A stretch of 64,000 nt of DNA from Pseudomonas putida. GTDB lineage: Bacteria; Pseudomonadota; Gammaproteobacteria; Pseudomonadales; Pseudomonadaceae. Under the pieces are notes generated by a model. That model was given only the letters and a program-made list of their open reading frames with translations. It was not told where the DNA came from and ran no database searches. Of the stretch, positions 41,048 to 50,079 are shown in pieces. Where the stretch lies: contig NZ_MKZO01000058.1 in NCBI RefSeq assembly GCF_001941965.1, positions 186,001 through 250,000 on the forward strand, in the 5' to 3' direction. The stretch's first letter is position 1; each line of letters starts with the position of its first letter. Both the position numbers and the translations under genes were made by a program.

Positions 41048-42127
41048 ATGCACATAGGAATAGGGATTGGGGTCGTTCTGTGCGTCGCAGGGATGCTTTC
41101 CGGACTGCAGTGGCTGAACATCGGCGGGTTGCTGCTGATCGTCGCTGCGGTGCTGTTCCTGGCCCCGCGCAAGGCTGCCGAGCCCGCGCCGCACGAAACC
41201 GCGCACAACCTGCCGGTCGAGCCTGAAACCCACGCCCTGGAAAAACTCCTGCCCGCCGTCGTGCCGTCCTGGAGCGACAGCCTGCAACAAAGCCGCCGCC
41301 TGCTCGCCGACAATATCGGTGGCCTGCTCGGGCGCTTCAGCGATATCAGCCAGCGCCTCCAGGCCAGCCTCGACCAGAGTGAAGACGTCCTCACCAGCGG
41401 TGGCCTCGGCGAGAACCTGCGCCAGGCCAACCAGCGCCTGCTGGGCGTGACCGAAGCCTTCGCCGCCGGCAGCCGCCGCCAGCAGGAATTCCTCGCCACC
41501 ATCGGCCATCTCGGCGGCTACACCGGCGAGTTGCAGCAGATGGCCCGCCACGTCCAGGAAATCGCCAGCCAGACCAACCTGCTGGCCCTCAACGCCGCCA
41601 TCGAGGCCGCCCGTGCCGGTGATTTCGGCCGCGGCTTCGCCGTGGTCGCCGACGAAGTGCGAAAGCTCTCGCGGCTCTCCGCAGAGACCGGCCAGTCGAT
41701 GGACAGCAAGGTTGGCGAGATCAACCAGGCGATCCAGTCCAGCATCGAATCCGCCAACGAACTGAACGCCGAAGAACAGCAGAACCTCGCCCGCCTGGAA
41801 CAGGTGCTGGGCGAGGTGATCAATGGCCTGGGCAGCAACCTCGACGCACTCGACGCCGCCTCGCGCAACCTTCAGGACAACGCCCGCTCGACCCAGGGCG
41901 ATATCCATGCCGTCATGGTCGCCCTGCAGTTCCAGGACCGCGCCGACCAGATGCTCGACCACCTTCAGACCGACCTGCAGCAACTGCTCGAAGCCATCGA
42001 GCGCCGCGACCAGCGCCTGCACGATGCCCAGGCCTGGCTTGCACGCCTGCGCGAGCGCTTCACCACCAGCGAGGAGCGCGCCGGCCACAGCCAGGCCGCC
42101 AGCGCCAGCGACGTCACCTTTTTCTAA
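41048..42127 (+). CDS. Short methyl-accepting chemotaxis-type protein
   Basis: This 359-residue chemoreceptor-like protein has an N-terminal double membrane segment (about residues 2-38) and no periplasmic sensing domain. The conserved signalling hairpin follows (EIASQTNLLALNAAIEAARA, then GFAVVADEVRKLS). With so little outside the membrane it probably senses a cytoplasmic or membrane signal. ATG 41048 has AAGGG six bases upstream; ATG 41042 overlaps that site. A C-terminal helical region (VALQFQDRADQMLDHLQ) resembles the phosphatase-like DQ motif that occurs in related receptor-type proteins of Wsp/Che accessory clusters. It opens an eight- or nine-gene operon. Confidence 0.85.
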   Translation: MHIGIGIGVVLCVAGMLSGLQWLNIGGLLLIVAAVLFLAPRKAAEPAPHETAHNLPVEPETHALEKLLPAVVPSWSDSLQQSRRLLADNIGGLLGRFSDISQRLQASLDQSEDVLTSGGLGENLRQANQRLLGVTEAFAAGSRRQQEFLATIGHLGGYTGELQQMARHVQEIASQTNLLALNAAIEAARAGDFGRGFAVVADEVRKLSRLSAETGQSMDSKVGEINQAIQSSIESANELNAEEQQNLARLEQVLGEVINGLGSNLDALDAASRNLQDNARSTQGDIHAVMVALQFQDRADQMLDHLQTDLQQLLEAIERRDQRLHDAQAWLARLRERFTTSEERAGHSQAASASDVTFF

Positions 42128-42145
42128 CTCCCCGAGTGCCCTGCC

Positions 42146-42511
42146 ATGGCCAAGACCATCCTGATCGTCGACGACTCCGCTTCCATGCGCCAACTGGTCA
42201 AACTCAGCCTCACCGGTGCCGGTCACCAGGTCATCGAGGCCTGTGACGGCAAGGACGCCCTGACCAAGCTCACCGGACAGAAGATCAACCTGATCATCAG
42301 CGACGTGAACATGCCCAACCTCGATGGCATCGGGTTGGTCAAGCAGGTCAAGCAACTGTCCGCGTACCGCTTCACCCCGATCATGATGCTCACCACCGAA
42401 AGCGAACAATCGAAGAAAGCCGAAGGCCAGGCCGCCGGGGCCAAGGCCTGGATCGTCAAGCCGTTCCAGCCGCAGCAGCTGCTGGCGGCGGTCGAAAAGC
42501 TGATCGGCTGA
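42146..42511 (+). CDS. CheY-like single-domain response regulator
   Basis: This 121-residue receiver has the acidic pair Asp9-Asp10 (IVDDSASMRQ), phospho-acceptor Asp53 (ISDVNMPNLDG), the Thr of MMLTTES and Lys at about 104 (WIVKPFQP). It has no output domain. It would be phosphorylated by the CheA encoded two genes downstream. Its stop overlaps the STAS start (TGATG). Confidence 0.94.
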   Translation: MAKTILIVDDSASMRQLVKLSLTGAGHQVIEACDGKDALTKLTGQKINLIISDVNMPNLDGIGLVKQVKQLSAYRFTPIMMLTTESEQSKKAEGQAAGAKAWIVKPFQPQQLLAAVEKLIG

Positions 42512-42819
42512 TGGCCACCGTCACGCTGCATCCGGCCAGCGACCTGGCGCCTGCACGGCTGAGCGTGCACGGCGACCTGACCATCTACGAAGCGAGCGAC
42601 ACCCGGCAGACCCTGCTGGCCTTGCTGGCCGAGGATCCGGGCCCGTGGGCCCTGGACCTCGGCGGCCTGGAGGACATCGACAGCGCCGGCCTGCAACTGC
42701 TGCTGTCGCTGCAGAAGACCCTGGCGCAGGGCGCGCAGGTGCTCGACCTGTCGCCGCAGGCCCGCGCCCTGGTCGAGTTGCTGCGCCTCGAATCCCTGTA
42801 TCCGCTCGGCGAGGAATGA
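42511..42819 (+). CDS. STAS-domain protein (anti-sigma-factor antagonist-like)
   Basis: This 102-residue STAS protein carries the SpoIIAA-type signature DLGGLEDIDSAGLQLLLSLQ, where the serine is the usual phosphorylation site. STAS proteins bind partner switch kinases or scaffold proteins. It lies between CheY and CheA with tight spacing, so it belongs to this chemosensory system. No partner anti-sigma factor is encoded here. Confidence 0.9.
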   Translation: MATVTLHPASDLAPARLSVHGDLTIYEASDTRQTLLALLAEDPGPWALDLGGLEDIDSAGLQLLLSLQKTLAQGAQVLDLSPQARALVELLRLESLYPLGEE

Positions 42820-42822
42820 GCC

Positions 42823-44862
42823 ATGTTCGATAGCGATCAGTGGATGCAACTGCTGGAAGGCTTCCTCGAGGAAGCCCGCGACCTGCTCAAGGAAGCCGAG
42901 GACAACCTGCTGCGCCTGGAACAGGGCAGCGACGATGCCGAGGTGATCAACGCGCTGTTCCGCGCGGTACACACGCTCAAGGGCTCGGCGGGGATCTTCT
43001 CCCTGGAACCGCTGGTGTCCCTGGCCCACCAGCTGGAAAACCAGCTGATGGGCGTGCGCGACGGCCAGCGCCAGCTGACCCCGCCGCTGGTGTCGCTGAT
43101 GTTGCAGTGCATGGACGAGCTCAACGGCATGGTCGAGAGCATCGACCCGCAACACGGCACCCTGGCACCCCATACGCCGCGCCAGAGCGAGCTGCTGCTG
43201 GCCCTTGGCGGTGCGGTGGCCGAGAGCGGCGAAGTGGTCACGGAACGTACCGACGACGCTGGCGAGATCAACGAATGGTTCCTGTCGATCCGCTTCGACA
43301 ACGAACTGCTGCGCAACGGCTTCGAGCCCAGCAGCTTCCTGCGCTACCTGGACCGGCTGGGCCGTATCGAGTCCTTGCAGACCCTCGCCTGGGCGGTGCC
43401 GGACCTGCACGGTCTGGACGCCGAAGCCTGCTACCTGGGTTACGAACTGACCCTGCGCAGCGCCGCCAGCCGCGAGGAACTTTTGGATGTGTTCGCCCTG
43501 GCCGAAGGCTTCTGCACCCTGCGTCTGCAGATGCAGGAGGAGGCCGCTGAAGCCGGGCCAGCGATCGCCAGCGTCGAAACGCAAACGTTGGCGCCAGCGC
43601 CTGCGGTCAGTGCTCCAAGCGCCGCTAACGAGCCGCGCAACGGCAGCAACGGCAGCGCCATGGTCAAGGTCGCCGCACACAAGCTCGACGAGCTGATCAA
43701 CCTGGTCGGCGAGCTGGTGATCAGCACCGCCGGTGCCCATATGCAATCGCTGCGCAGCGGCTCCACGGCCTGTATCGAGAGCGTCCAGGCGGTGCAGCAG
43801 CACGTCGAGCAGATCCGCGAACGCGCCCTCAAGCTGCGCATGGTGGAGATCGGCGAGACCTTCAACCGCTTCCACCGCGTGGTCCGTGATGTCAGCCAGG
43901 GGTTGAACAAGCAGATCCAGTTGAGCCTGTCCGGCAGCGAGACCGAACTGGACAAGACCCTCACCGATCGCATCGCCGACCCGCTGGTGCACCTGGTGCG
44001 CAACGCCATCGACCACGGTATCGAACCGCCGGAAGAACGCCGCGCCGCCGGCAAGCCGGAGCAGGGCAACCTGCGCCTGAACGCCTGCCACGACTCGGGG
44101 ATGATCGTTCTTGAAGTGAGCGACGACGGTCGTGGCCTCAATACCGAGCGCATCCGCGAAAAAGCCATCGCTCGTGGCATGCTCGACCCCGACGCGCAGA
44201 TCAGCGAGCAGGATATCCACCTGCTGATCTTCGAACCGGGCTTTTCCACCGCCGAGGCGGTCTCCAATCTGTCCGGCCGCGGCGTTGGCATGGACGTGGT
44301 GCGCAGCGCCATCGACGAACTGCGCGGGATCATCGAGATCGAGTCCGTGCCGGGCCAGGGCTGCACGTTCCGCATCCGCCTGCCGCTGACCCTGGCAATC
44401 ATCGACGGCTTCCTGGTCAGCGTCGGCGGCGATCACTTCGTGATCCCGCTGGACATGGTCACCGAGTGCATGGAAGAGCGCGCCGACGCCCTCGATGCCA
44501 GCGGCCACCTCAGCCTGCGCGGCAAGCCGCTGCCCAGCGTCGACCTGGGTCGGCATTTCGGCCTGCGCGGCGATCCCAAGGCCCGGCGCAACATAGTCGT
44601 CGTCAGCCAGGGCCGGCAGCAGGCCGGGCTGATCGTCGAGCACCTGCTGGGCGAACTGCAGACCGTGATCAAGCCCCTCGGGCAGATGTTCCAGCACCTG
44701 TCCGGCATCAGCGGCTCGACCATCCTCGGCTCCGGCCAGGTCGCCCTGATCCTCGATATTCCCAGCCTGTTCCGCCAGTTGCAGCAACGTGCGGAAAGCG
44801 AACCCCGTTTGGCCACCCCCTTGAATCTGCCTAGCCCGCTCGGAGAGTCACCATGCAAATGA
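42823..44862 (+). CDS. cheA: CheA-type histidine kinase
   Basis: This 679-residue chemotaxis kinase has an N-terminal Hpt domain with phospho-acceptor His50 (LFRAVHTLKGSAGIF), a variable linker of about 200 residues, a dimerisation segment (MVKVAAHKLDELINLVGELV), the ATPase N-box (HLVRNAIDHGIEPPEER), G-boxes (VSDDGRGLN and GRGVGMDVVR) and a C-terminal CheW-like domain (QGCTFRIRLPLTLAIIDGFL). There is a single Hpt, unlike multi-Hpt ChpA. It overlaps the MCP gene by 10 bases. Confidence 0.95.
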   Translation: MFDSDQWMQLLEGFLEEARDLLKEAEDNLLRLEQGSDDAEVINALFRAVHTLKGSAGIFSLEPLVSLAHQLENQLMGVRDGQRQLTPPLVSLMLQCMDELNGMVESIDPQHGTLAPHTPRQSELLLALGGAVAESGEVVTERTDDAGEINEWFLSIRFDNELLRNGFEPSSFLRYLDRLGRIESLQTLAWAVPDLHGLDAEACYLGYELTLRSAASREELLDVFALAEGFCTLRLQMQEEAAEAGPAIASVETQTLAPAPAVSAPSAANEPRNGSNGSAMVKVAAHKLDELINLVGELVISTAGAHMQSLRSGSTACIESVQAVQQHVEQIRERALKLRMVEIGETFNRFHRVVRDVSQGLNKQIQLSLSGSETELDKTLTDRIADPLVHLVRNAIDHGIEPPEERRAAGKPEQGNLRLNACHDSGMIVLEVSDDGRGLNTERIREKAIARGMLDPDAQISEQDIHLLIFEPGFSTAEAVSNLSGRGVGMDVVRSAIDELRGIIEIESVPGQGCTFRIRLPLTLAIIDGFLVSVGGDHFVIPLDMVTECMEERADALDASGHLSLRGKPLPSVDLGRHFGLRGDPKARRNIVVVSQGRQQAGLIVEHLLGELQTVIKPLGQMFQHLSGISGSTILGSGQVALILDIPSLFRQLQQRAESEPRLATPLNLPSPLGESPCK

Positions 44863-46472
44863 TCAGCAACATGAAGATAGGCGTGCGCCTGACCCTGGGC
44901 TTTCTGCTGGTGGTGGCGCTGACCGCGATCATCGGCTTCATCGGCATTCGCAACCTCAGCCAGGTCAACGATCTCTCCGACCGCATGTACGACATGGACG
45001 TGGTGGGCCTGTCCACCTTGCAGGAAGCCAATATCCAGCTGCTGCTGGCCAACCGTGCGGTGCGTCGCAGCCTGATGGCCAGCACTGTCCTCGACCGTGA
45101 TGAATCGGCCGCCGTTGCCCGCACCGCCATGGACAAGACCCGTGAGCTGGTCGGCAACGCCCGCCAGTTCTTCCTGACGGCGGATGGCAAGGCCCAGATC
45201 GACGCCATCGAGGGCCCGCTGAAGGAGTACATCGCCGCCGCCAACCTGATGCTCGACACCCACCGTCAGTCCGGCGACCTGCAGAGCATGACCGCCGCCA
45301 TGGAGCTGATGCCGCGCAACACCGCAGCCGCCAACGAAGTAGACCGCCTGCTGGGTATCGCCACGGACGGCAAGCAGGCCCGCGCCAGCGAAGCCAATGC
45401 CGACATTACCGCGATCGCTGAAAGCTCGCGTTTCCAGATGATCGTCCTGGTGGTGGTCGCAACGCTGATGGGCATGCTGGTCGGCGTGCTGGTTACCCGC
45501 AGCATCACCCGCCCACTGGCGGGCGCCGTACAGGCGGCGGACCGCATGGCTGCCGGCGACCTGAGCCAGGACCTGGTCGTCGATCGCAAGGACGAGACCG
45601 GTCGCCTGCTTGGCGCCATGCAGAACATGACCGAACGCCTGCGCAGCATCCTCGGTGACGTACGCAGCTCGGCCGACGCGCTGTCCTCGGCTTCCGAGCA
45701 GGTCAGCTCGACTTCGCAGTCCCTGAGCCAGGCGGCCAACGAACAGGCCGCCAGCGTCGAGCAGACCAGCGCCTCGGTGGAAGAAATGTCCGCCTCCATC
45801 GCGCAGAACACCGAAAGCGCCAAGATCACCGACGGCATCGCCGGCAAGGCGGCCAACGACGCGGTGCAGGGTGGTGGCGCGGTGGGCGACACGGTGCTGG
45901 CGATGAAACAGATCGCCGACAAGATCGGCATCATCGACGACATCGCCTACCAGACCAACCTGCTGGCCCTCAACGCGGCGATCGAAGCGGCCCGTGCCGG
46001 CGATCACGGCAAGGGCTTCGCGGTGGTTGCGGCGGAAGTGCGCAAGCTTGCCGAACGCAGCCAGGTGGCGGCCCAGGAGATCGGCCAGGTGGCCTCGAGC
46101 AGCGTGCGCCTGGCCGAACAGGCCGGGCAGTTGCTCGGTGAAATCGTCCCGAATATCCAGCGCACCTCCGACCTGGTCCAGGAAATCACCGCGGCTTCGC
46201 AGGAGCAAAGCAGCGCTGCCGGGCAGATCAATATCGCCATGGGCCAGATGAACCAGATCACCCAGCAGAACGCCTCCGCCTCCGAGGAACTGGCGGCCAC
46301 CGCCGAGGAAATGAACGCCCAGGCCAGCCAGCTTCAGGAACTGATCGGCTATTTCCGATTCGAACAGGGCAGCACCGCCGTGCGCAGTCCGCGTGGCGAC
46401 AGCCTGCCGGCGCCGGTCCGTCCGGGGTCCAAGGCGCTGATCGATGAAGGCCAGTTCGTCAGCTTCACTTGA
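44853..46472 (+). CDS. Methyl-accepting chemotaxis protein with four-helix-bundle sensor
   Basis: This 539-residue transmembrane receptor has a first membrane helix (LTLGFLLVVALTAIIGFIG) and a periplasmic helical sensor of about 155 residues. The second membrane helix is IVLVVVATLMGMLVGVLVT, followed by a HAMP domain and a cytoplasmic signalling domain with the conserved tip (DIAYQTNLLALNAAIEAARA). Candidate methylation pairs flank the tip. It is the main sensory input of the operon. Start ATG 44853 lies inside the end of cheA; ATG 44859 or 44871 are alternatives. Confidence 0.93.
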   Translation: MQMISNMKIGVRLTLGFLLVVALTAIIGFIGIRNLSQVNDLSDRMYDMDVVGLSTLQEANIQLLLANRAVRRSLMASTVLDRDESAAVARTAMDKTRELVGNARQFFLTADGKAQIDAIEGPLKEYIAAANLMLDTHRQSGDLQSMTAAMELMPRNTAAANEVDRLLGIATDGKQARASEANADITAIAESSRFQMIVLVVVATLMGMLVGVLVTRSITRPLAGAVQAADRMAAGDLSQDLVVDRKDETGRLLGAMQNMTERLRSILGDVRSSADALSSASEQVSSTSQSLSQAANEQAASVEQTSASVEEMSASIAQNTESAKITDGIAGKAANDAVQGGGAVGDTVLAMKQIADKIGIIDDIAYQTNLLALNAAIEAARAGDHGKGFAVVAAEVRKLAERSQVAAQEIGQVASSSVRLAEQAGQLLGEIVPNIQRTSDLVQEITAASQEQSSAAGQINIAMGQMNQITQQNASASEELAATAEEMNAQASQLQELIGYFRFEQGSTAVRSPRGDSLPAPVRPGSKALIDEGQFVSFT

Positions 46473-46483
46473 GCGAGGTGCCC

Positions 46484-46987
46484 ATGAGCCAGCCGCAACG
46501 AATCGAGGCGCAAGTCGACGCCATCCAGCACCTGAGCTTTCGCGTGCGCGAGGCCGGGTATGCGCTGCCCATCGCCCTGGTACGCGAGATCATCGAGTAC
46601 ACCGAGCTCACCCGGGTACCGATGATGCCGGCCTATATCCACGGCGTGATCAACCTGCGCGGCAACGTGGTGCCGGTCCTCGACCTGGCCGCGCGCTTCG
46701 GCATGAGCCTGACCGAGCCGGGCAAGCGCACCTGCATCGTGATCATCGAGCTGGCCCTGGCCGATGGCCTGCAGCGCATTGGCCTGGTGGTCGACGAGGT
46801 CGACGAAGTGCTGGAGATCGAGCCGCGCCAGGTCATGCCGGCGCCGGCCTTCGGCACCGCGATCCGCTCGGACTTCATCGCTGGCATGGCCCAGCAGGCC
46901 CAGGAGTTCCTGATCATTCTCAACATGCTGCAAGTGCTGTCGCTGGACGATATCCGTCACCTCAGCCAGGCGGCAAAGGCCCACTGA
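46484..46987 (+). CDS. cheW: CheW coupling protein
   Basis: This 167-residue CheW adaptor links the receptors to CheA. Family features are FRVREAGYALPIALVREIIE, the VINLRGNVVPVLDLAARFG loop and LVVDEVDEVLEIE. ATG 46484 (MSQPQRIEAQ) has GAGGTG upstream; an in-frame start 15 bases earlier is less likely. Confidence 0.94.
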   Translation: MSQPQRIEAQVDAIQHLSFRVREAGYALPIALVREIIEYTELTRVPMMPAYIHGVINLRGNVVPVLDLAARFGMSLTEPGKRTCIVIIELALADGLQRIGLVVDEVDEVLEIEPRQVMPAPAFGTAIRSDFIAGMAQQAQEFLIILNMLQVLSLDDIRHLSQAAKAH

Positions 46988-46988
46988 A

Positions 46989-47801
46989 ATGTCCGCGATG
47001 CCCAAGTTGCCGGTGCTCGGTGAACAGAACTTTCGCCAGTTGCAGCAGATGATGCGCGATGCCTCCGGCATCCATTTGTCGAACAACAAGCGCTCGCTGG
47101 TGGCCGGGCGCTTGCTCAAGCGCCTGCGCCACCTGCAGATCGACAACTACGACGAGTACCTGGCGTGCCTGGCCTACCCCCAGTACGCCCGCGAGCGGCG
47201 CCTGGTGGTGGACCTGCTGACCACCAACGAAACCTACTTCTTCCGCGAATACGCCCACTTCGAGTACCTCGGCCAGTGGCTGAGCAAGCGCGGCGGGCCG
47301 CTGCGCCTGTGGAGCGCGGCCTGTTCGTCAGGGGAGGAACCCTACAGCCTGGCGATGACCGCCGCTGAGCATGCGCGCGGCAACGATTGGTCGATCCTCG
47401 CCAGCGACCTTAGCCAAAGCATGCTGGAGATCGCCGAGCAGGGCATCTACGACATGGCCCAGGCGCGCTATTTCCCCGAGGGCTGGCTGCATCGCCATTG
47501 CCTGTGCGGGATCGAGGACATGCAGGGGCGCATGCGCGTGCAGGCCTGGCTGCGCAACAAGGTGCAACTGCGCGAGATCAACGTGATCCAGCCGATGCCG
47601 GAAAGCCTTGGCCAGTTCGATGTGATCTTTCTGCGCAACCTGCTGATCTACTTCGACACCGAGCAGAAGCAGCGCATCGTGCGCAATCTGGTCGAGCGCC
47701 TGCGCCCGGGCGGCCTGCTGTTCATCGGCCATGCCGAAAGCATCCACGGCTTCAACCTGCCGCTGCGTCCGGTGCGGCCTTCGGTGTTCGAGCGCTTATG
47801 A
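46989..47801 (+). CDS. cheR: CheR chemoreceptor methyltransferase
   Basis: This 270-residue S-adenosylmethionine-dependent methyltransferase adds methyl groups to receptor glutamates for adaptation. The N-terminal helical domain (IHLSNNKRSLVAGRLLKRLR) is followed by the SAM fold (LWSAACSSGEEPYSLAMTAA) and IFLRNLLIYFDTEQKQRIV. It overlaps cheB by four bases. Confidence 0.95.
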   Translation: MSAMPKLPVLGEQNFRQLQQMMRDASGIHLSNNKRSLVAGRLLKRLRHLQIDNYDEYLACLAYPQYARERRLVVDLLTTNETYFFREYAHFEYLGQWLSKRGGPLRLWSAACSSGEEPYSLAMTAAEHARGNDWSILASDLSQSMLEIAEQGIYDMAQARYFPEGWLHRHCLCGIEDMQGRMRVQAWLRNKVQLREINVIQPMPESLGQFDVIFLRNLLIYFDTEQKQRIVRNLVERLRPGGLLFIGHAESIHGFNLPLRPVRPSVFERL

Positions 47802-48865
47802 TCGAGCGTTCCACGCCCATCCGTGTATTCATCGTCGACGACTCGGCCCTGGTGCGCCAGGTGCTCGGGCAGTACCTCGGCAATCACCCCGGCATCCAGG
47901 TGGTCGGCATGGCCGCCGACCCGCTCTACGCCATCGACAAGATGCGCCGCGACTGGCCCGACGTGCTGGTGCTCGACGTGGAAATGCCGCGCATGGACGG
48001 CCTGACCTTCCTGCGCCAGATCATGGCCGAGCGACCCACGCCGACCATCATCTGCTCGACCCTGACCGAGGCCGGCAACGACCTCAATGTCGAGGCCCTG
48101 GCCGCTGGCGCAGTCGGTGTTTTCACCAAGGCCAAGCTGGGTCTCAAGCAGAGCCTGGAGAATATCGCCGGCAACCTGGTGCGCTGCATCGAGGAAGCGG
48201 CGAAAACCCGGCCAGTGGCCCGCCACGCCTTGCCCGCGACGGAAAAAAAAGACCTCGCGGCCGCCCCGGCGCTGCGCAAAACCACCGATCGAATCGTTAC
48301 ACTTGGCTGCTCGACCGGCGGTACCCAGGCACTGGAGTTCGTCCTGCGGCAATTGCCGCGGGATTGTCCCGGCCTGGTGATCGTTCAACACATGCCGGAG
48401 AAGTTCACCGCCGACTTCGCACGCCGTCTCAACGGCCTGTGTCAGATCGAAGTGCGCGAGGCCAGGCACCTGGATCGCGTGCACACCGGGCTCGCCTTGC
48501 TGGCGCCCGGTGGCTATCACATGCAGCTCAAGCGCAGCGGTGCGCACTACCTGGTCGAAGTGCTCGACGGCCCCGCCGTCAACCGGCACAAGCCCTCGGT
48601 CGATGTCCTGTTTCGTTCCGCCGCCCGCCATGCCGGCAGCAATGCCCTGGGCATCATCATGACCGGCATGGGCGACGACGGAGCCCGTGGCCTGCTGGCC
48701 ATGCGCGAACAGGGTGCCAGCACCGTGGCCCAGGACGAGGCCAGTTGCGTGGTGTTCGGCATGCCCAAGGAAGCCATTCGCCTCGGCGCGGCCCAGACCA
48801 TCGAGCCGCTTGCGCGCATGCCGGTGCTGATCAACCAGTTCGGTATCAGTGCGCGCAATGGCTAA
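47798..48865 (+). CDS. cheB: CheB protein-glutamate methylesterase
   Basis: This 355-residue adaptation enzyme has an N-terminal receiver (Asp60 in LVLDVEMPRMDGLTF) and a C-terminal methylesterase with a catalytic triad: Ser in LGCSTGGTQALE, His in VIVQHMPEKFT and Asp in MTGMGDDGARGLL. It starts in the end of cheR (ATGA), so both are made together. No cheD or cheZ gene is present in this cluster. Confidence 0.95.
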   Translation: MIERSTPIRVFIVDDSALVRQVLGQYLGNHPGIQVVGMAADPLYAIDKMRRDWPDVLVLDVEMPRMDGLTFLRQIMAERPTPTIICSTLTEAGNDLNVEALAAGAVGVFTKAKLGLKQSLENIAGNLVRCIEEAAKTRPVARHALPATEKKDLAAAPALRKTTDRIVTLGCSTGGTQALEFVLRQLPRDCPGLVIVQHMPEKFTADFARRLNGLCQIEVREARHLDRVHTGLALLAPGGYHMQLKRSGAHYLVEVLDGPAVNRHKPSVDVLFRSAARHAGSNALGIIMTGMGDDGARGLLAMREQGASTVAQDEASCVVFGMPKEAIRLGAAQTIEPLARMPVLINQFGISARNG

Positions 48866-48919
48866 GCATTCCCGTATCACCCTCCATTGCCGCCCTGCGC
48901 GCGACACAGGCTCGAACCT

Positions 48920-49576
48920 ATGCTTTGCCGTTTACTGATAGCCGACGACTCGCCCCTGTTTCGTGCAGGTTTGCGAGCGTTGCTCGAACAAAAACAAGAC
49001 TATGCCGTCGTAGGCGAGGCGGGCGACACGGTGACCACCGTGGAGCTGGCCGAAACCCTCAAACCCGACATCATCGTGCTCGACATCGCCCTCGGCACCA
49101 TGGCCGGTGAAGAGCTGCTGCGCGAGCTGTACCTGCGGGTGCCGGCCTGCACGGTGCTGATGCTGTCGTCGCGCTCGGAGCTGGAGTTCGTCATGCACTG
49201 CCTGCAGCAGGGGGCCCATGGTTTCCTGCTGAAAAGTGCGACGGTGCAGGAGCTGGAGCTGGCCTTGCAGTCGTTGCGCGGGGGCGGGCAGTACCTGTCG
49301 TCGGCGGTACTGCCGTTGGTGATCGGCCAGGCGGTCAAGCAGAACCGGCGCAAACCCCAGGCCAGTGCAGCGATGCAATTGACGGCGCGGCAGATGGAAA
49401 TTTTGCGCTTGATCGCCCGGGGTGAATCGACCCGCTCGATTGCCGATGGCCTGGGGCTGAGCGTGAAGACGGTCGAGGCCCATCGCTCGCAGATCATGCA
49501 CCGCCTGCAGATTCATGATGTGCCGGGGCTGGTGCTGTTCGCGGTGCGTGAAGGGATCATCCGGCTCAACGACTGA
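48920..49576 (+). CDS. NarL/LuxR-type response regulator
   Basis: This 218-residue regulator has a receiver domain (acidic Asp9-Asp10, phospho-acceptor Asp55 in IIVLDIALGTM) and a LuxR-type DNA-binding domain (LTARQMEILRLIARGESTRS, VKTVEAHRSQIMHRL). It lies 55 bases after cheB in the same direction. It is likely a transcriptional output of the chemosensory system, which would make the cluster a gene-expression rather than motility pathway. A separate sensor kinase elsewhere cannot be excluded. Confidence 0.92.
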   Translation: MLCRLLIADDSPLFRAGLRALLEQKQDYAVVGEAGDTVTTVELAETLKPDIIVLDIALGTMAGEELLRELYLRVPACTVLMLSSRSELEFVMHCLQQGAHGFLLKSATVQELELALQSLRGGGQYLSSAVLPLVIGQAVKQNRRKPQASAAMQLTARQMEILRLIARGESTRSIADGLGLSVKTVEAHRSQIMHRLQIHDVPGLVLFAVREGIIRLND

Positions 49577-49582
49577 GCGCTG

Positions 49583-50008
49583 TCAGCTCAGTGCAGACAG
49601 CGCCGCTTCGAGGTGATGCGGGAAGGTCGCCGGCTGGCCGGTACTGCGTTCGATGAACACCTGCACCACCCGGCCCAGGGCATGCAGTTGCTGGCCGCTC
49701 ATATCGAACAGCGCCACCTCGTACTCCACGGTACTCCCGGCGAAGCGCTCGACCCGCAGGCCCACCTGCAGCATATCGGTGAAGGCTGCCGATGCGTAGA
49801 AATCGCAGGACGAACTCACCACGAACGCCACCACCTCGCCTTCCTGCGGATCGATCTGGCCATGGCTGGCGAGCCAGGCCTGGATCACCGTATCGAAAAA
49901 GCCATAGACCGCCGCGCTGGTGATCTGGCCGTTGAGATCGGCGTCCTGCCAGCGGGTGGAGATAAAGCCGGCGTGGGGGAAGTGGGTGATCTGCAGGTCT
50001 TCGGACAT
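49583..50008 (-). CDS. Acyl-CoA thioesterase, hotdog fold (YbgC/FadM type)
   Basis: This 141-residue hotdog-fold thioesterase hydrolyses acyl-CoA. The catalytic region is FISTRWQDADLNGQITSAAV, in which the Asp aligns with the active-site Asp of 4-hydroxybenzoyl-CoA-type thioesterases. It converges with the response regulator with only six bases between the stops. Substrate is unknown. Confidence 0.88.
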   Translation of the reverse strand: MSEDLQITHFPHAGFISTRWQDADLNGQITSAAVYGFFDTVIQAWLASHGQIDPQEGEVVAFVVSSSCDFYASAAFTDMLQVGLRVERFAGSTVEYEVALFDMSGQQLHALGRVVQVFIERSTGQPATFPHHLEAALSALS

Positions 50009-50079
50009 GGGCGTTTTCCGGAGGGGGAGGGTCGGATGCTGAAGGATTTCGTCATGGATCGCCAGCCTGATACGGACCC

